Of a DNA stretch of 64,000 bases, positions 11,301-23,800 are shown in pieces. The DNA is from Juglans regia (taxonomy: Eukaryota > Streptophyta > Magnoliopsida > Fagales > Juglandaceae). Each line of letters begins with the position of its first letter. Position 1 is the stretch's first letter. The translations under genes and the position numbers were made by a program. Location of the stretch: positions 36,035,340 through 36,099,339 of the forward strand of contig NC_049911.1 of assembly GCF_001411555.2 (NCBI RefSeq). Direction: 5' to 3'. Below the pieces are notes generated by a model. It saw only the letters and a list, made by a program, of their open reading frames with translations. It did no database searches and had not been told where the DNA came from.

Positions 11301-12613
11301 TTTGCGACTGTGTTTCTAATGTACAGGAAACTGCTAGGAGTTCTGGTTTTTGGAAAAATCTTTAGTAAACTTTGGTTCCGTACACCACACTCTTGGAAGT
11401 TTTCTTATACGGAACTAGTTAAATTGTAGACTTTTCACCAGGAGGTGTGGCCCAAAAGATTGTTCGCACTGCCCATGCGGGGGCGGGGGCGGATTGACCC
11501 CAGTGGGGCCCCGCCCCCCGCCCCCCGCCCCCCGCTCCGCACTCCTCCAATTTTTAATGTAAAAATTTATAATTTTCAATATTTATATAAGTAATTTATA
11601 TAAATATATTGTATATAAATATATACAATTTGTTAAAAGCTTGAATTCAACTTCAAGTTAATGGATTGTCTTGGCCTTTTAGGCCAACCATTATATAGGA
11701 GGCTAAAACAATCCAAAATATAACTCTAATGAGTTTGTATTTTTTTTAATGTATAAATTTCAATTTATACTTTAAATTATATTATAATTTGAGTCTAAAA
11801 AATATTTTTAGACAAAAAAATTTTTTAGACAATAGGTGGAGCGGGGTGTGGTTTCTACCCTACCCCCCCGGTAGCGGGGCGGGATATGAAACCCTTCCAC
11901 CCGCATGGTGCAGGGCGGGAGGCGGGGAGGGGGTGCCCCCGCCCCGCACCATGCGGGTAGCACCCCTAGTTTGCACCCATGAAATGTTGAACCTTGGATC
12001 TTGAAGGGAGTGATACCCCAACACGAAGACCTTCACCACTTGGTCTTGTGGATATCATCTTAGTTCTTCTTTTTGGCCATCATAATCTGCTTATCTTGGT
12101 TCCGACAGTGTCAAGATATGGTCATAAAAATTCTTTAAAAACTTTGTGATACGTTATTATGGGGGCACCTCAGGAAAAACTATTTGGTCAATAATTTCAA
12201 CGGAGAAACAAATAAAAAGTAGATGTCAAAGACGCATGCTGAACTGAATGATATCAAATATGGAATTAAAAAAAAAAAAAAAAGCATGTGAAGGATGATT
12301 GGCTTACTAGATTCAGCAGAGAAGTTCTGCCCCAGCTACATGTTCCATAGTCACATTTCTCAGGAGGCCACCAATCCAAAGTGGCACAGACAAAATCATC
12401 ATCTATTCTTGCCATACAAGTTGTTCCATTTATTAAAACGACGCCTTCAATGGTATTTCCAAGCCCTGTCGTACTGTGTGAAGCCGCAGAGAATATTTGA
12501 ATGAGCCAGTAAAGCCAGAAACACGTACAAAAGAGAAGATACAGAGAACACATCCCATAAGACAAAATCTTCTGCATGCGCTTCTTAGCTGCGAGTGCAA
12601 GCATGCTATTCAT
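8325..12613 (-). CDS. Heparanase-like protein / beta-glucuronidase (GH79), GUS3-like
   Basis: Secreted or membrane-tethered GH79 enzyme. Plant members remove beta-glucuronic acid from arabinogalactan-protein glycans in the wall. Exons on the minus strand: 12308-12613, 11139-11175, 10839-11022, 10570-10718, 10075-10305, 9644-9833, 9437-9562, 8779-8878 and 8325-8699. They join in frame to 565 residues. The acid/base Glu is E228 in GNELSG and the nucleophile is E345 in WVGEAGGAYNSG. Family landmarks are DDDFVCATLDWWPPEKCDYG, RLGGTLQDKVIYD, VVFGLNELSG, HHIYSLGPG, WYLDQLGMAS and YHLTAKDGDL. The N-terminus has a hydrophobic signal-anchor (MCSLYLLFCTCFWLYWLIQI). In-frame ATGs at 12613, 12604 and 12577 all precede it, so the start is uncertain; upstream is a (TA)n run. 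The C-terminal beta-sandwich is intact. Best match from memory is Arabidopsis GUS3 (heparanase-like protein 3). Confidence 0.9.
9222..9366. mobile_element. MITE in intron 7 of the GH79 gene
   Basis: Imperfect inverted repeats of more than 40 bp: aatactctcatcctat on the left and its complement ataggatgagagtagc on the right, with outer ends attattcgg and cctaataat. This is a small hairpin-forming, non-autonomous DNA element. The superfamily is not resolved. Confidence 0.6.
11425..12055 (-). mobile_element. tRNA-derived SINE split by a MITE, in GH79 intron 1
   Basis: On the minus strand the right part reads as a SINE head: an A-box-like ACCAAGTGGTGAAGG at about 12031-12045, then a B-box-like GGTTCAACAT at about 11984-11993. 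The SINE body appears to resume left of the MITE, with CACACCTCCTGGTGAAAAG near 11435-11455. The 3' end is not clear. Confidence 0.5.
11470..11968. mobile_element. hAT-like MITE with very GC-rich ends
   Basis: A 499-bp element with GC-rich ends and an AT-rich centre. The right end read inward is TAGGGGTGCTACCCGCATGG; the left end is TGCCCATGCGGGGGCGGGGG, so the terminal repeats are recognisable but worn. It is flanked by 8-bp gttcgcac (11462-11469) and gtttgcac (11969-11976), which differ at one base. An 8-bp duplication and TAGGGGTG-type ends fit hAT. It has no coding capacity. Confidence 0.6.
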
Positions 12614-14078
12614 ATATATATATATATATAGAAACACCAATAAGTTGTAGAGTGGAAGAATCGTAACTATGTACGCAAGTCAGGTTGCGAGAGTTGTTAA
12701 CAAGTATCAAAGTGATGTTTTGTGCTGCCCCTTAAAATAGAGGACTAGAAATTGATGATTGAGGGCTAAGTAATTAAATTCACATATTTCCATTATTTTA
12801 AACTTTCGGGATAATGAATTATTTAGTACGAACCAAATAATAACTTTTGAGTTTGAATTTTAACTCCATACTTTAACTCTCGAGTTGAACCCACTACTTA
12901 TTAAGAGAAAATCTGGTCCATGTGTTAGGAATAACATTATAATATAAACTATATAATAATTAGATGCATATTTTCTGATCAGACAAATGATTATTCAACA
13001 CCCATCTCAGTAAGAAAGCCCAAGTCGTCAATGTAACTTGCTAGCTCTTAAAAGATTGTAACAAGATCATTAGAAGCAGAAAACAGAGGATTAACATTAA
13101 AAAATACAAGGTATTTTACCAGGAAAAACCTCCACCAGACCAACCCGATAATTAGATATGAAGGAAAACCTCCACCAGGCCGAGTATTGAAGGACAGGCA
13201 GTGCCCGGCCCCTAACGAACCCCATTAGATAATCACTTTAAGGTCAACAGCAACAAGGGTCTCTCTCGTGTGACATACAGACATGATGACATGATGGATG
13301 TTCCTAAATTGTAATGATTATTATTCAGCTCACAAAATCTAATCTCTTTTCCTTTTAAAACAGCAATCGTTTGTCCAGAGTCGTGACACTGAAATGGTCT
13401 GATCTAGTTAAGAGAGTGGCAAACATTATCTCTTCTGGTGGAAAGCAGTAGTGCTGTCTAAGGGAGGTTCCAATTGCCTTAAATAGTTCGTGCATGGGAA
13501 TTCATAATTACTGCTCTCTCTCTCTCTCTCTCTAGGAGGGTATAGCAAGGCGTTAACTGAGGCAGGTTCCAATTACATCAAAGTTCCATAAGTGAGAACT
13601 TTCAATAAATGGCTGCTACCCCATAAGTGAGAGCTTTCAATAAATCACAGGGATGCATCCTCTTTGAAAAAAAACACATACCTTTCTTGGAGTGGCCAGT
13701 CAATTTATTGTTTTAGGTTTATAAAATAGTCAGCGTGGTTAATATATGAGATAGCATACATGAAATATAGCTTAAATTCCAAATTGAACCCGTTAATTTA
13801 GGATTACCTTCAATTTACCCTCCAATCTGTTGATTTGAACAGTCAAGCCCTTGAAATCCCAGATTATTTTCGATTTAAACCTTGAATCTATCTGCTGACT
13901 TTGCTCCTCTTCAAAGTAGATATAGCACGAGCATCAACTTGCAGCCTTGTGGAAAACTGTCATTCACTTGCTCTGTTCTGTGCTAAAAAAAAAGAACCGA
14001 AGGGATTTGCATTTTTAAGCTCTCTTTGCATGCCTGTGCTGATATGAATGTGGTATTTTCTCCTAATATATATTTATA
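12614..14078. other. Intergenic region: GH79 promoter and simple repeats
   Basis: Begins with a (TA)n run at 12612-12630 directly at the GH79 start codons. Further on are a (CT)n tract at 13514-13533 and two short direct repeats: gaaaacctccaccag near 13123 and 13165, and cataagtgagaRctttcaat near 13588 and 13623. No gene is recognised. Confidence 0.5.
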
Positions 14079-14129
14079 TTTTCCTTATATTTTTTACTTA
14101 TAAAAAAAAATGTTTTCCTTATATTTTTT
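14079..14129 (+). mobile_element. Tail-only retro-insertion with 17-bp target duplication
   Basis: ttttccttatatttttt is present at 14079-14095 and again, perfectly, at 14113-14129. Between them is the 17-bp insert acttataaaaaaaaatg, that is, a LINE-type ACTTAT(A)n tail and nothing else. It lies 3' of the acidic-protein gene. Confidence 0.7.
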
Positions 14130-14355
14130 GCACAAGTTATTAAGCTATCACAATAGAGCCTTAAAAATTAGAATAAGAAGATATAATAAAGTCGATCAAG
14201 TACTAGAGAATTTTCTAGTCTATGTTGACAGACAAACTGAACCTTCCATGCTGGGTTTTTACTACCCGAACCTCCACAACAACCCAACCAAAGATTTCAA
14301 AATAACTGAGAGAGAGCGAGGGAGAGAGAGGAAAATAGATGCAAAAATCAAACTT

Positions 14356-16452
14356 TCATTTCCTCTTCTTTGCAGGTGGCTGGGGTGTCTCTTCCTCATC
14401 CTCCTCTTCTTCCTCATCATCCTCATCATCATCGTCTTCTTCCTCTTCGTCATCATCGTCGTCGTCGTCGTCTTCGCCGTCTTCACTTCCACCATCACCA
14501 TTAGCCTCAAGCTCATCCGCAGGATTCCCATCATTGTCATCATCATTGCCATATGCATCATCATCATTACCTCCATCATTTTCCCCATCATCCACGGCAT
14601 CATCATCATCTTCATCTTCGTCATCCTCTGTTTCACTAGCATCTTTATTCTCGGGACCAGGTTTCCTCACTGCATGCACCTCAGAAATTGGAAACCTGAA
14701 AAATATAATTGATTAAGGACTACCCATTATCGAGAAAGATTTTTCTTTTATCGGTAAAAAATATTGATAATAATGTGGGAATAGGCAAAAGATAGAGAAA
14801 GAATTGAAACATGACAAAAGAAATCAAGTCACTAACCCTCCAGATGTATCAGCCTCTTTGGGCAAAACATCTATTCCCTTTGGCATAATTCCCATCTGAA
14901 AAAGAAAACCCAAAATCATTCTGGATAATGGAAACATTAAAAAAAAAAAGAAGATACATTTGCATTCGTACAAAACAAGCATTTTGGCAGGGGAGAACGG
15001 AAGGTAGAGACAAAAATTCAATAAAGTGCCATAACTGGTACTATACACCCTTTTAAGATTAATACTCATAGCATGTGACATATATTCCCCTACATTTTTC
15101 TTCTCGGCACACTGCATTTCAGCTTTTCGGGAATTCCTCTTTTAGTTGTACAATAGCATGTACCTATAAAAAAAAGTTGTACAATACCGCGTATGCTGCT
15201 TCCCTCATATTCTGTTCAAACTTGTAACCAAGTTATCAAAACTATCAGCAATGTATATAGCAAAGTCAACACTTTATTCTCATCATCCTTGACCCGTACT
15301 ACCCAACCTTAGAATGGACAGATAATGCATCATATATTCACAATGGAAATTGTAGGGTGGTTTAAATTTTTATTTTTTATTTTTTTATAAGTAGTTTTAA
15401 AAAAGAAAAGTCCGAGTATCAAACCCTCTATACTAGTCTAATCCCCATGACGTGAAGATGGTTAGCCTAATGCATGCATCTACATGCTATGAAAAGAGAT
15501 CATCGGAAGGATGTTTTAGAGAACTTTATCGATGAGGATGTTAGTGCAATATGTGTAAGTGGTGTGGGATCATATGCAGCTTGTTCTTTCACTTCTACCA
15601 TAATCCCTTTAAGTCAGTATGTAAGAATAGGATCTAATCAAACATATTACAGCTTGAAGGAGAAATAGCAGTGGCAGAGGCTGGAGCCAAGTTAAACCAT
15701 GCGTTCCACTCTTAGATCTAAAACCAAGTTGGAAGCCCACAAACTTTTATTTTTCAAAAGAGAATTATTATAGGCCACAAACTATAACAAACAATATCAA
15801 CTAGTAACCAAAGGGTGTGCACACCCATGCCAGCCTATGAAATATTTAAACACAACTAAATTATATAATATTTGGTCATGTTTTCAGGTCGAAATCAATT
15901 GACAATGTCAAGGCCAATGCTCTGGTAAAGCTACAAAATAGATTATGTTTATTCATACATGTTCTCTTTTGCCAAGGAGAACGAGGATGACAATAACAGA
16001 TTGCTTTTTTCTTATTCTCAAAGGCCCACTAAAACTCTCATACACTAGCTTTTAAGAAACTTAAAAATAAAAATTTCAATACAAAAGGCCACATTTTTTT
16101 CTGATGCAAAATGAAACCAGTACTTACGAAACTCTTAGCTTTGGATAACAGATTTACAAATTTATAATAAAAGAATCTAATTTTCCAGATAATTAAATAA
16201 TTAGAGCAAAATCCACGAGACAGCAAATGCCAATTTCAAAACAATCATATTTCACAAAAAAAAAAAAACAAAGAAACAGTTACGAACTCAACTCAAAGAA
16301 TATCCAAACACGTATATTCATACAGTCTATACCATCAAGAGAGAGCAAACAAGAGACTTGGCAGCGACAATGGCAATCTCAACCACCATAGCCTCCACCA
16401 CAGAGCAGAGAAAACCTTCCGAGACTACCGCGTTCGAACGAAGAGTATCCAT
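14356..16452 (-). CDS. Small, highly acidic protein (Asp/Glu-rich)
   Basis: Exons 16333-16452, 14837-14895 and 14356-14695 join in frame to about 172 residues. The first 40 residues (MDTLRSNAVVSEGFLCSVVE onward) form a hydrophobic, probably helical block. A short link follows (MGIMPKGIDVLPKEADTSGG), then roughly 80 residues that are almost all Asp, Glu, Gly and Asn, and a basic tail PPAKKRK that could be a nuclear localisation signal. Similar plant proteins are often named after acidic yeast or animal proteins by composition alone, so I assign no function. The junction from exon 1 to 2 is phase 0 across a 1.4-kb intron; an extra small exon there cannot be excluded. Telobox motifs lie upstream. 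The trinucleotide-rich coding part also gives false long frames on the other strand. Confidence 0.65.
15144..15186 (+). mobile_element. Tail-only retro-insertion with 12-bp target duplication
   Basis: agttgtacaata occurs at 15144-15155 and 15175-15186 without mismatch. The 19-bp insert is gcatgtacctataaaaaaa, an A-tailed scrap resembling the LINE 3' end but with ACCTAT. It lies in intron 1 of the acidic-protein gene. Confidence 0.6.
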
Positions 16453-16483
16453 ATTTGTCTAACTAGAAGAGAGACAAAATAAC

Positions 16484-16572
16484 CCTAATTAAAAGAGAAG
16501 GTATTCGAAACAAAACTTTCTCAAAAGAGAGGGTTTAGGGTTTTGGAAATTGAGGGGTTTAAGACTAGGGTT
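16484..16572 (-). promoter_or_regulatory. Telobox-bearing promoter of the acidic-protein gene
   Basis: Upstream of the ATG (16452, minus strand) are AACCCTAA at about 16488-16496 and, on the complement, repeated AAACCCTA-type motifs between 16530 and 16572 (plus strand gggtttagggtttt, ctagggtttgg). Teloboxes of this kind are common near the starts of plant genes for growth, translation and nuclear proteins. Confidence 0.5.
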
Positions 16573-17847
16573 TGGACTTGGAGGACTGGGGCATTGACTG
16601 CATTGCCACTTTACTCGTATATGGTTCTAGGACTAGAAGTGTGTAAATGTGTTCCGAGGTAATTCGACCTGGGACTCATTACGTCACGGGATCATGTCGG
16701 GCCGAATTTGGACCGTTAATTTTACAGGCTCTTGCAGCATGGGACTGGATCCCTAGATCAATATTTTAAGTTCTAACTTGTATAAAAGTTTTTTTTTTTT
16801 TTTTCCCAGCGGAATGTTATGTCACTATTCATTCTCATGCTTTATATTTATAAAATTTTCTTAAAATCTAGAGATATTTTTTATAAGGTACAGAGATATT
16901 TTTTATAAAATGTGAGAGTATGGAGTGATAAATAATAACTAATGAGAAGAATTTTTCTTCCCAATTTAGCTCTTGTTTGGATTCGCAAGTCATCTCAGCT
17001 CATCTCAACTTATCTCAACTCATCTCACTACTATTCATTACTATTCAGCAACTTTAACTCACAAATTTCACTACTATTCACAACTCATCTCATTACTATT
17101 CACAATCCATCTCAACTCATCTCAGCTCATCTCAACTCATCTCACGGGATCATGGCGTTTTCTTTTCTTTTTAATGGCCAAAAATAAAACCCTGGTTTTG
17201 GTGTCATACAAATGCACTAGAATGAAGAATCAATCCAGGGGTAAACAAAATAAAAGAAACTGGTAGAAAAAGAAACATGGGCCTAGGTGACCAATTGACC
17301 CAATCTTTCCGGCTTGTGTCTAAAAAGGCACGAGTTTTTCAATGACCCGAGTCAACAGACTATTTCAAACATTTCCAAAACATCATCTCCGCACAAATAG
17401 CTGGTCTGGCATAGACAAGTTATAGATTTGAAGGCCGACGGCGGCTACCAGTGAGTGAAGCTGCCAAAGTTTATAGCATCCAAATTTAAAGTTGGTGTAG
17501 TATCCAAAGTTTGAAACAGTTCAAAGCTCAAACTCGAAATGTTATTCTGGCAAATTGCCCACAAATCGCAGGCAAATTCGACTAGCCAAGCTGTTCAAAC
17601 TCCCAACTGGTTCATGTCTTGCAAAAAGCACAGGCACTGCTATTTGATACATCAAACATAAGATTTAACTCTGTTAAGAAAGAAGCGTACAAACTGCAAC
17701 ACGTCTTTGTAGCATACTACACAACCTTTTTTTGATAGGTAGGTAGACATAACCTGATAACTGATACTAAAATTAACCACAATAAGAGGAAATAGTCTGA
17801 TAAATTAAGATAAGCAACAGGCCAGGCAAATTGTTCTGGGTGGTCCA
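16573..17847. other. Intergenic DNA with a MITE-like CATCTCA repeat block
   Basis: The block from about 16970 to 17145 starts near tgtttggattcgcaagtcat and consists of repeated catctcaactcatctcagct and ctactattca units. This matches the end sequence of MITEs I associate with Fagales genomes, here apparently truncated. The remainder is the 3' flank of the TOPLESS-like gene; a T-run at 17727 followed by gataggtag may be another LINE tail. No gene seen. Confidence 0.5.
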
Positions 17848-20800
17848 TCAGCTCTGGGGTTGAACCAAACCTGAAGCAGCTAGTGTAGAGGCAATAGAAA
17901 TGCAACTTGGTGATCCATTGTCAACGGGTGGGGGCACACCCCATTTGCCTTCAGATTCAAGTGGCTCCAATACATGAACCCTTCCATCCGTTAGTCCTAT
18001 GGCAAACTGGTTTGGTTCTTGTGGATGTGCAGCAACCACAAGAGGGTATACTGAAGAACTGTATCAACATGGAGAAAAACAAAGACCAAGAAAAGAGAAA
18101 TTATCGACGCTACCCATACCATATATTGAATCTGGCCAAGATGCTACTGAATGCAGATTCAGAACTCTATGTGTCAGAATTATTTCAAGTAACCATGCAT
18201 GCATTATGCAGAATTCGGGAGATAAGGATAAGAAGTCCAATGTAATTATCAGGCCAGTAAATGATAATTTACCATAAGAAGTCAGAAAGTCAGAGGCTAC
18301 ACCATATGGGATATATATTATATATGAATTCCAGTGAGGGAATGTGATGTTTATTTTGCAGAAGATGAAGAAGAAGCATTGTTTATCATCTTTGAGCCAC
18401 TATGAACAACATGGAGATCTATCATATACTTAGAATGCATCCTTAACAAAAAGTTTCACATGACATAAACTTTGTAAATATTTGTCACACTGGATCTAAA
18501 ATCATGAGCTCAAAAATACCCATAACAGATACCACTTTGGAAATTGAAATTAAACAATGAATGCTAAGTAGTGACTACGCAAAGCTGATAGCACATATAT
18601 CTCACTGAATGAGGCCAGGCCAAGCATCCTGACAAATAGATTTCCAAAATATCATTGAATACCTGACATCAAATGGAAGATAAGCAGTGGGATTAATCTG
18701 ACATTGTAACTGGAGATTTGAAGCACCAAATACACGCACAGTTCCATCCAAATAGCTGGCATAAATTAACTGGCTATCACAAGAGAATATTGCATGGCAG
18801 ATAGGCGCTGAAGATTCTTTTACAATCCACTGTTAAACACAAAACATCATTAATATATTATTCTGAAGAAAAATATTGGAGAGGGAAGTGGAGTGGGAAA
18901 ACATAGCTCATCCATAATATTTTTTCTTCCTACATTGTTTGCTGCCATCACTAAAGAAAATTCTTCCCAAATTTTCATGGTAAAATTATAAAGGAGCAGA
19001 GTCCACAGGAACTGGACACACATTTGATTACTTTGACATGAAGCTAAGATAAAGATACCTGCTTCACACATTCAAGTTTCTTTGTTTCGTATATGGCAAG
19101 TTGAGTCCTATGTACAGCGAGGAAGTGTATATGATCCAGGTGAAACTGAACTTGGGTGTCTGAAACTACGGTGGATGCCCTCCCAGCTGGAATCTGCAAG
19201 AAACTGTTATTTTGTCTTTCCCACCTATCAGAGTTCCACACGTTAATCTGGGAGAAGAGAATACGAAAAAAAAAATCTTAGTCAAATTGGTCAAGAGAGT
19301 TAAAATGAAGGATTTTAATTCAGCTAACCATAAGCGTTTTATTCTCTTTCCATGTCATCCTTGAATCAGTGTGCTGTTGGTATTGCTTTGTTTATCTGAA
19401 TTGCAAGGATGTTCTTGGATGCTATTCTTGCTTCTATTAGCTTATTTTTGGTTTTGGATTTTGTTAAGTGATCATTGTCCTTGGATTTAAATGGAGGCTC
19501 ATATACACTGTCCTCAGCTCCAAGCACGTGTATGTTCCAAGAGTTACCTAAAGGATAGTGGGCAATCGTTGAAGAAATCCCTTGTATGTGATTTTTCAGT
19601 CATATTTGAACTCTCCCTCCCTCCCCTCTCTCTTTCTAAGGGCAAGTGCAGGAAACTCATGCTCATTCTCCGACATATAAGATAACTATGAGACATAGTG
19701 AAAACTGCCAGAGTTCCTAATAAGCAAGCTACATAAGACTAATTACTAACCTGATCATCTGCTCCAGAAGAAACAAGTACGCTCAACACGTGTGAGAAGG
19801 CAAGGCCTGTGATTTTTTTAGAGTGACCCTTAAGGTTGGTCATAACCTACAAGAAGAAAGAAATAACCAACTCCTGGATCTTCACTTTAATGAGTACCAT
19901 ACTAGTAATACAATTATCTGTGCCATAATAGACGTTACCTTATCTAAGCGGACATTATATATGAGAATTGTGGAGTCCTCCATTCCAATGGCCATTATAT
20001 TGTTGTCATGAGGGTGAAAAGCAAGATATGTTGCCGCAGGTGGTGGAGACATGAATGTCGTCATGATCTGTAATTTCTCAACAAAACTTATAATTGGTCA
20101 GTCAAAATGAAGTGGATTTCAGATGCAGCATTACGAAAAGTGTGGAGTGTTCTCCATCATGAATGACGGGACAAACAGATACTTCGACCAAATGTAAAGC
20201 ACCTTTTCAGAAAAGACCAGTTCAAGCTTGTCTTAGTTTTTGGCCAAAACTAAATAATTCAAATATTTAGAAGGATAAAGGCCATGAGCTATTACTGACC
20301 TGGCGAATAAGCTTCTAACCAACATCTGACTGCCTTAATTTTTTGCCAAAACTAGAATAATTCAATTTTATTAGAACATAAAGGCCTAGAGCTAATTTGA
20401 ACTGGCCAATAAGCTTCTAACCGACATCTGCAGCTTAAACCAAAATATATTTTATCATAGAACCTAGCTCTGATCCATTTTCGACATGCACACTAAAAGA
20501 AACCTTGTAATGATATAGGTTTAAACTTCACCTTAAATGTCATCATGTTGAACAGAGAAATTTTTCCTCCAGATGCTGACATGACATAAGAATCATTCTT
20601 GGACAAGGCAAAACATGATAGAGCCTCATCAGGTTTTGCCTCAGTTAAATCATTGGTCATTGTCATACCCGATGATTGTTGTACTAATTGAGGAGTAACC
20701 TTGGTCGTTGCCTACACCATATCACAATAATCACCTTTTTTAAAACAGTGATAAGAAATGCAGGTTCAGAGTGAAACAGAAAGCTTTGAAGTCGTCAAAA

Positions 20801-23800
20801 GGAAATTTTAAGAAAGGGACAGATTTGCAGAAAATATGGAAACTTTGTACCTTGCCACTCGAATTGAGGTCACTTCGTGGCCACTTCCAGAGTAGATGGA
20901 TCGCATTTGTTGCTAATGCCAAAATAGCCGTACCTGATTTAGTATAAATAAGCCTTGAGATCTGCATATTCACAGGACAAGCCAATCAGAAACTTCTTTT
21001 TCATTATTTGGTATTTGCATATAATAATATTTAAAAATGAAAACATATAATAAACAAAGATGGCACTTAGATGAATTTAAAATAACATAGACACTAGTAT
21101 GCTCACAAACTAAAAAACTTTTTTTTGATAAGTAATCAAAGATATTGTATTCATAGAACTAGGCAAAGCCCAGGTACACAGGAAGTATACATGAAAAACG
21201 CCTAGCTAGAGGTTACAATAGAAAGGAGAAGATCATGGACACTAATCCGTTACAAACTATAGCCCCTGCCCATGGGAACAATGACTTAAAAAAGAAAGCT
21301 TTAAGCTCAGACAAAGTTCTCTCATGATCATCAAAACATCTAGCATCTCTCACTCCAAATACACCAACACATGAGAATCTCTCATGGAACTAAAAAACTA
21401 GAATTAAGTTCATAGGAACTATTAATTAACAACTCTCTGCTAACATGCTCACAAACTGGTGATTGAAGTTCAAATGCATGTCAGAAAGAGCATTTGACAG
21501 AAATTAATTGAAGTGTGTGGATAAACAGTATACTTTGGAAAAATGGGAACATCCACACTAAGAAGCTGGCCAAACTGCTGCCCAAGTTTTTGTACAATAG
21601 ATCAAGAATCATTGCATTATCCCCGACACTGACTGCTTTGACTGCTTTGTCAATAAGAAATCATACCTTGTCTGCTTTGACTGGAGCTGAAAGCCTCAAT
21701 AACCTAAACTGAGCAGGTTCACTAATTTCAGTGAGCTTCCATATCTTTGTTAGGCTGACTTCATCTGCTAATTTAGGTTCCATGTCCACCATGTTTCTTG
21801 TGTCTCCATTCTGCAAGCCAGCTGAATGAATTAGTTCAAGTGTATTTTTTTATTTTAATGTAGCAAGGCAATCAGATTCAGTTTTAACTTTTTTTTGAAG
21901 AAGTTTTAAGAGAGAGAGAGGGAGGGAGGGAGGGAGAGAGGCGAGTGCAATTAAATTTTCCAGTACAGAGTTAAAAAAGTATCACAATACTAAACCACAC
22001 AGGTGAAGGAAAATTGAATGTTATCAAGAATTTCAATGTGTAGCACTTGCACGCTGCAGGATATAAGAAGAATTCAATATGGCTTTTTGTCCAATTCAAT
22101 GAAAGAAGACTTTATAAGCCTTACCTTTGTTACTGTCTCGGATGTACTTCCTGCAAGAAGAGAATGTCGATCATAAGTTCGCATCAACTGGAGACCATCA
22201 ACCGTTGCTAAGATTTTTATTCTGTTATCATTTGCCGAAACAGCCAATAAAGTACCCTCCTTGTTGAAACGGACACGTGGACTTGCCTTAAATTCAAAGA
22301 ATTATGTCAGCAACTCAGACCAATGTTTTTGTGGTAGGCATGTTATTGGCCCATTGGGATATATGTAGAATTGCTACTGAGACCATACATAAAAATACAT
22401 TACAGAATTACGAATACACATGTTATAACTTACTGGTAGGCCACCCTCAGCATCAGTACTTGTCAGAAGATTGACATTGTCCATATCCCAAAATTTAACC
22501 GAATAGTCATCACCAACAGCCAAGAACCGGTTCTTTGCTGTATCAAATTGAACAATTCCCTGCGAGCATTTAGGAAATCCTAGGTAGCTTCTCTTTACAA
22601 GACCCTCATTTTCATTCCACTCAACAATGTGCGACTCACCATCTTTATTGGTTCCACAAGAGAAGAGCCTACAATGTCAATCAAAATATTGACTTGAAGT
22701 TTTTCATAGGAGGATAGATAAAGAAAACCTTACAATGGCGTTAAATTCCAGTAAATAAACCTTTTCCCATCAGCACTATAAGCCATCGTAGTGCATGAGC
22801 GGCCTGGAGCATCATAATCAACCCTATATCCCATATTGTCATACAGCCATGCTCTTATCTTTCCATCCACCGATGTTGAAAAGATAAACTGAGGCGTTAC
22901 AGCAAGGGCAGAACTTTAGATAACAGAGTAAATCAGCCAAAAGTGGCAAGAGGTGTATAAATGAGTCAAATGGAAGTATAGCCTTTACATGAACATTTTC
23001 TTTGCAGTGAGGGCACACAGAATGAACAGGAGCGTTGTGACCTTCAAAATTAAACATCTTGGCACCAGTAGCCACATCCCACACCTACAAAGACAAAACA
23101 TAAGCTAGCTATAGATAAATAATCATTTTCTATGCTTGACCACATAACAACCATTCCATAACGAACCTTGATGATCTTGTCATCACCGCAAGTAATAACA
23201 GAGAGTTGCTTAGTAGGATAACAGAAGGCAATGTCATTCACACTACCAACATGAGCGTCAATCTAAAATTTAAATTTAAAAAAAAAGAAGCAAAATATGG
23301 GTGTTAGAAACAAAGAAATGAATAATTTATTGGAAGAGAGAACAAAACAGAACCTACCTCCAAATGCTGGCGGATGTCATTCCCACCTTGATAAGTATAT
23401 AGCTGCATCATGTGTTTAGAATATGCAACTCCTGTTTGATGAAAAGCAACAAACTTACATTAAATATAGCGACCTGGATGATAGGCTCTTACAAACATTG
23501 TTCTTGTCCATATCTTAAATCTCACCAAATAAAGAACCGTCAGGGCTCCATACTATACGCTTAACCAAGACACATGGATCTTTGATTAGAGTTGCCTACA
23601 TTTCATCAGATTTAGAATTCATATTTCTTTGCTGAAATGAGTTGCTGACTTGCTTTTAGTTATACTGATAGAGAAGGAACATACCTTTAATATCATTGAA
23701 CTTGCTCCAATATTCCATACCTGAAAATTTCTTGAAACCAACTTCTCCCTGGAACTAACTTCCCACAAACTTATGCTCCCCACATTGGTTCCAACTGAAA

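Noticed and set aside
14262..14642. Minus-strand Met/Lys-rich frame
   Set aside because: Another frame of the same trinucleotide-rich exon with no splice support.
14110..14716. Long plus-strand frames rich in Ser or in Ile/Leu/Phe
   Set aside because: They are complementary reading frames of the Asp/Glu codon repeats of the acidic-protein gene; the minus-strand exon is supported by splice sites on both introns.
17727..17755. Possible further tail-only insertion (T-run plus gataggtag)
   Set aside because: Flanks share only acaacc/ataacc, too short and imperfect for a target duplication.
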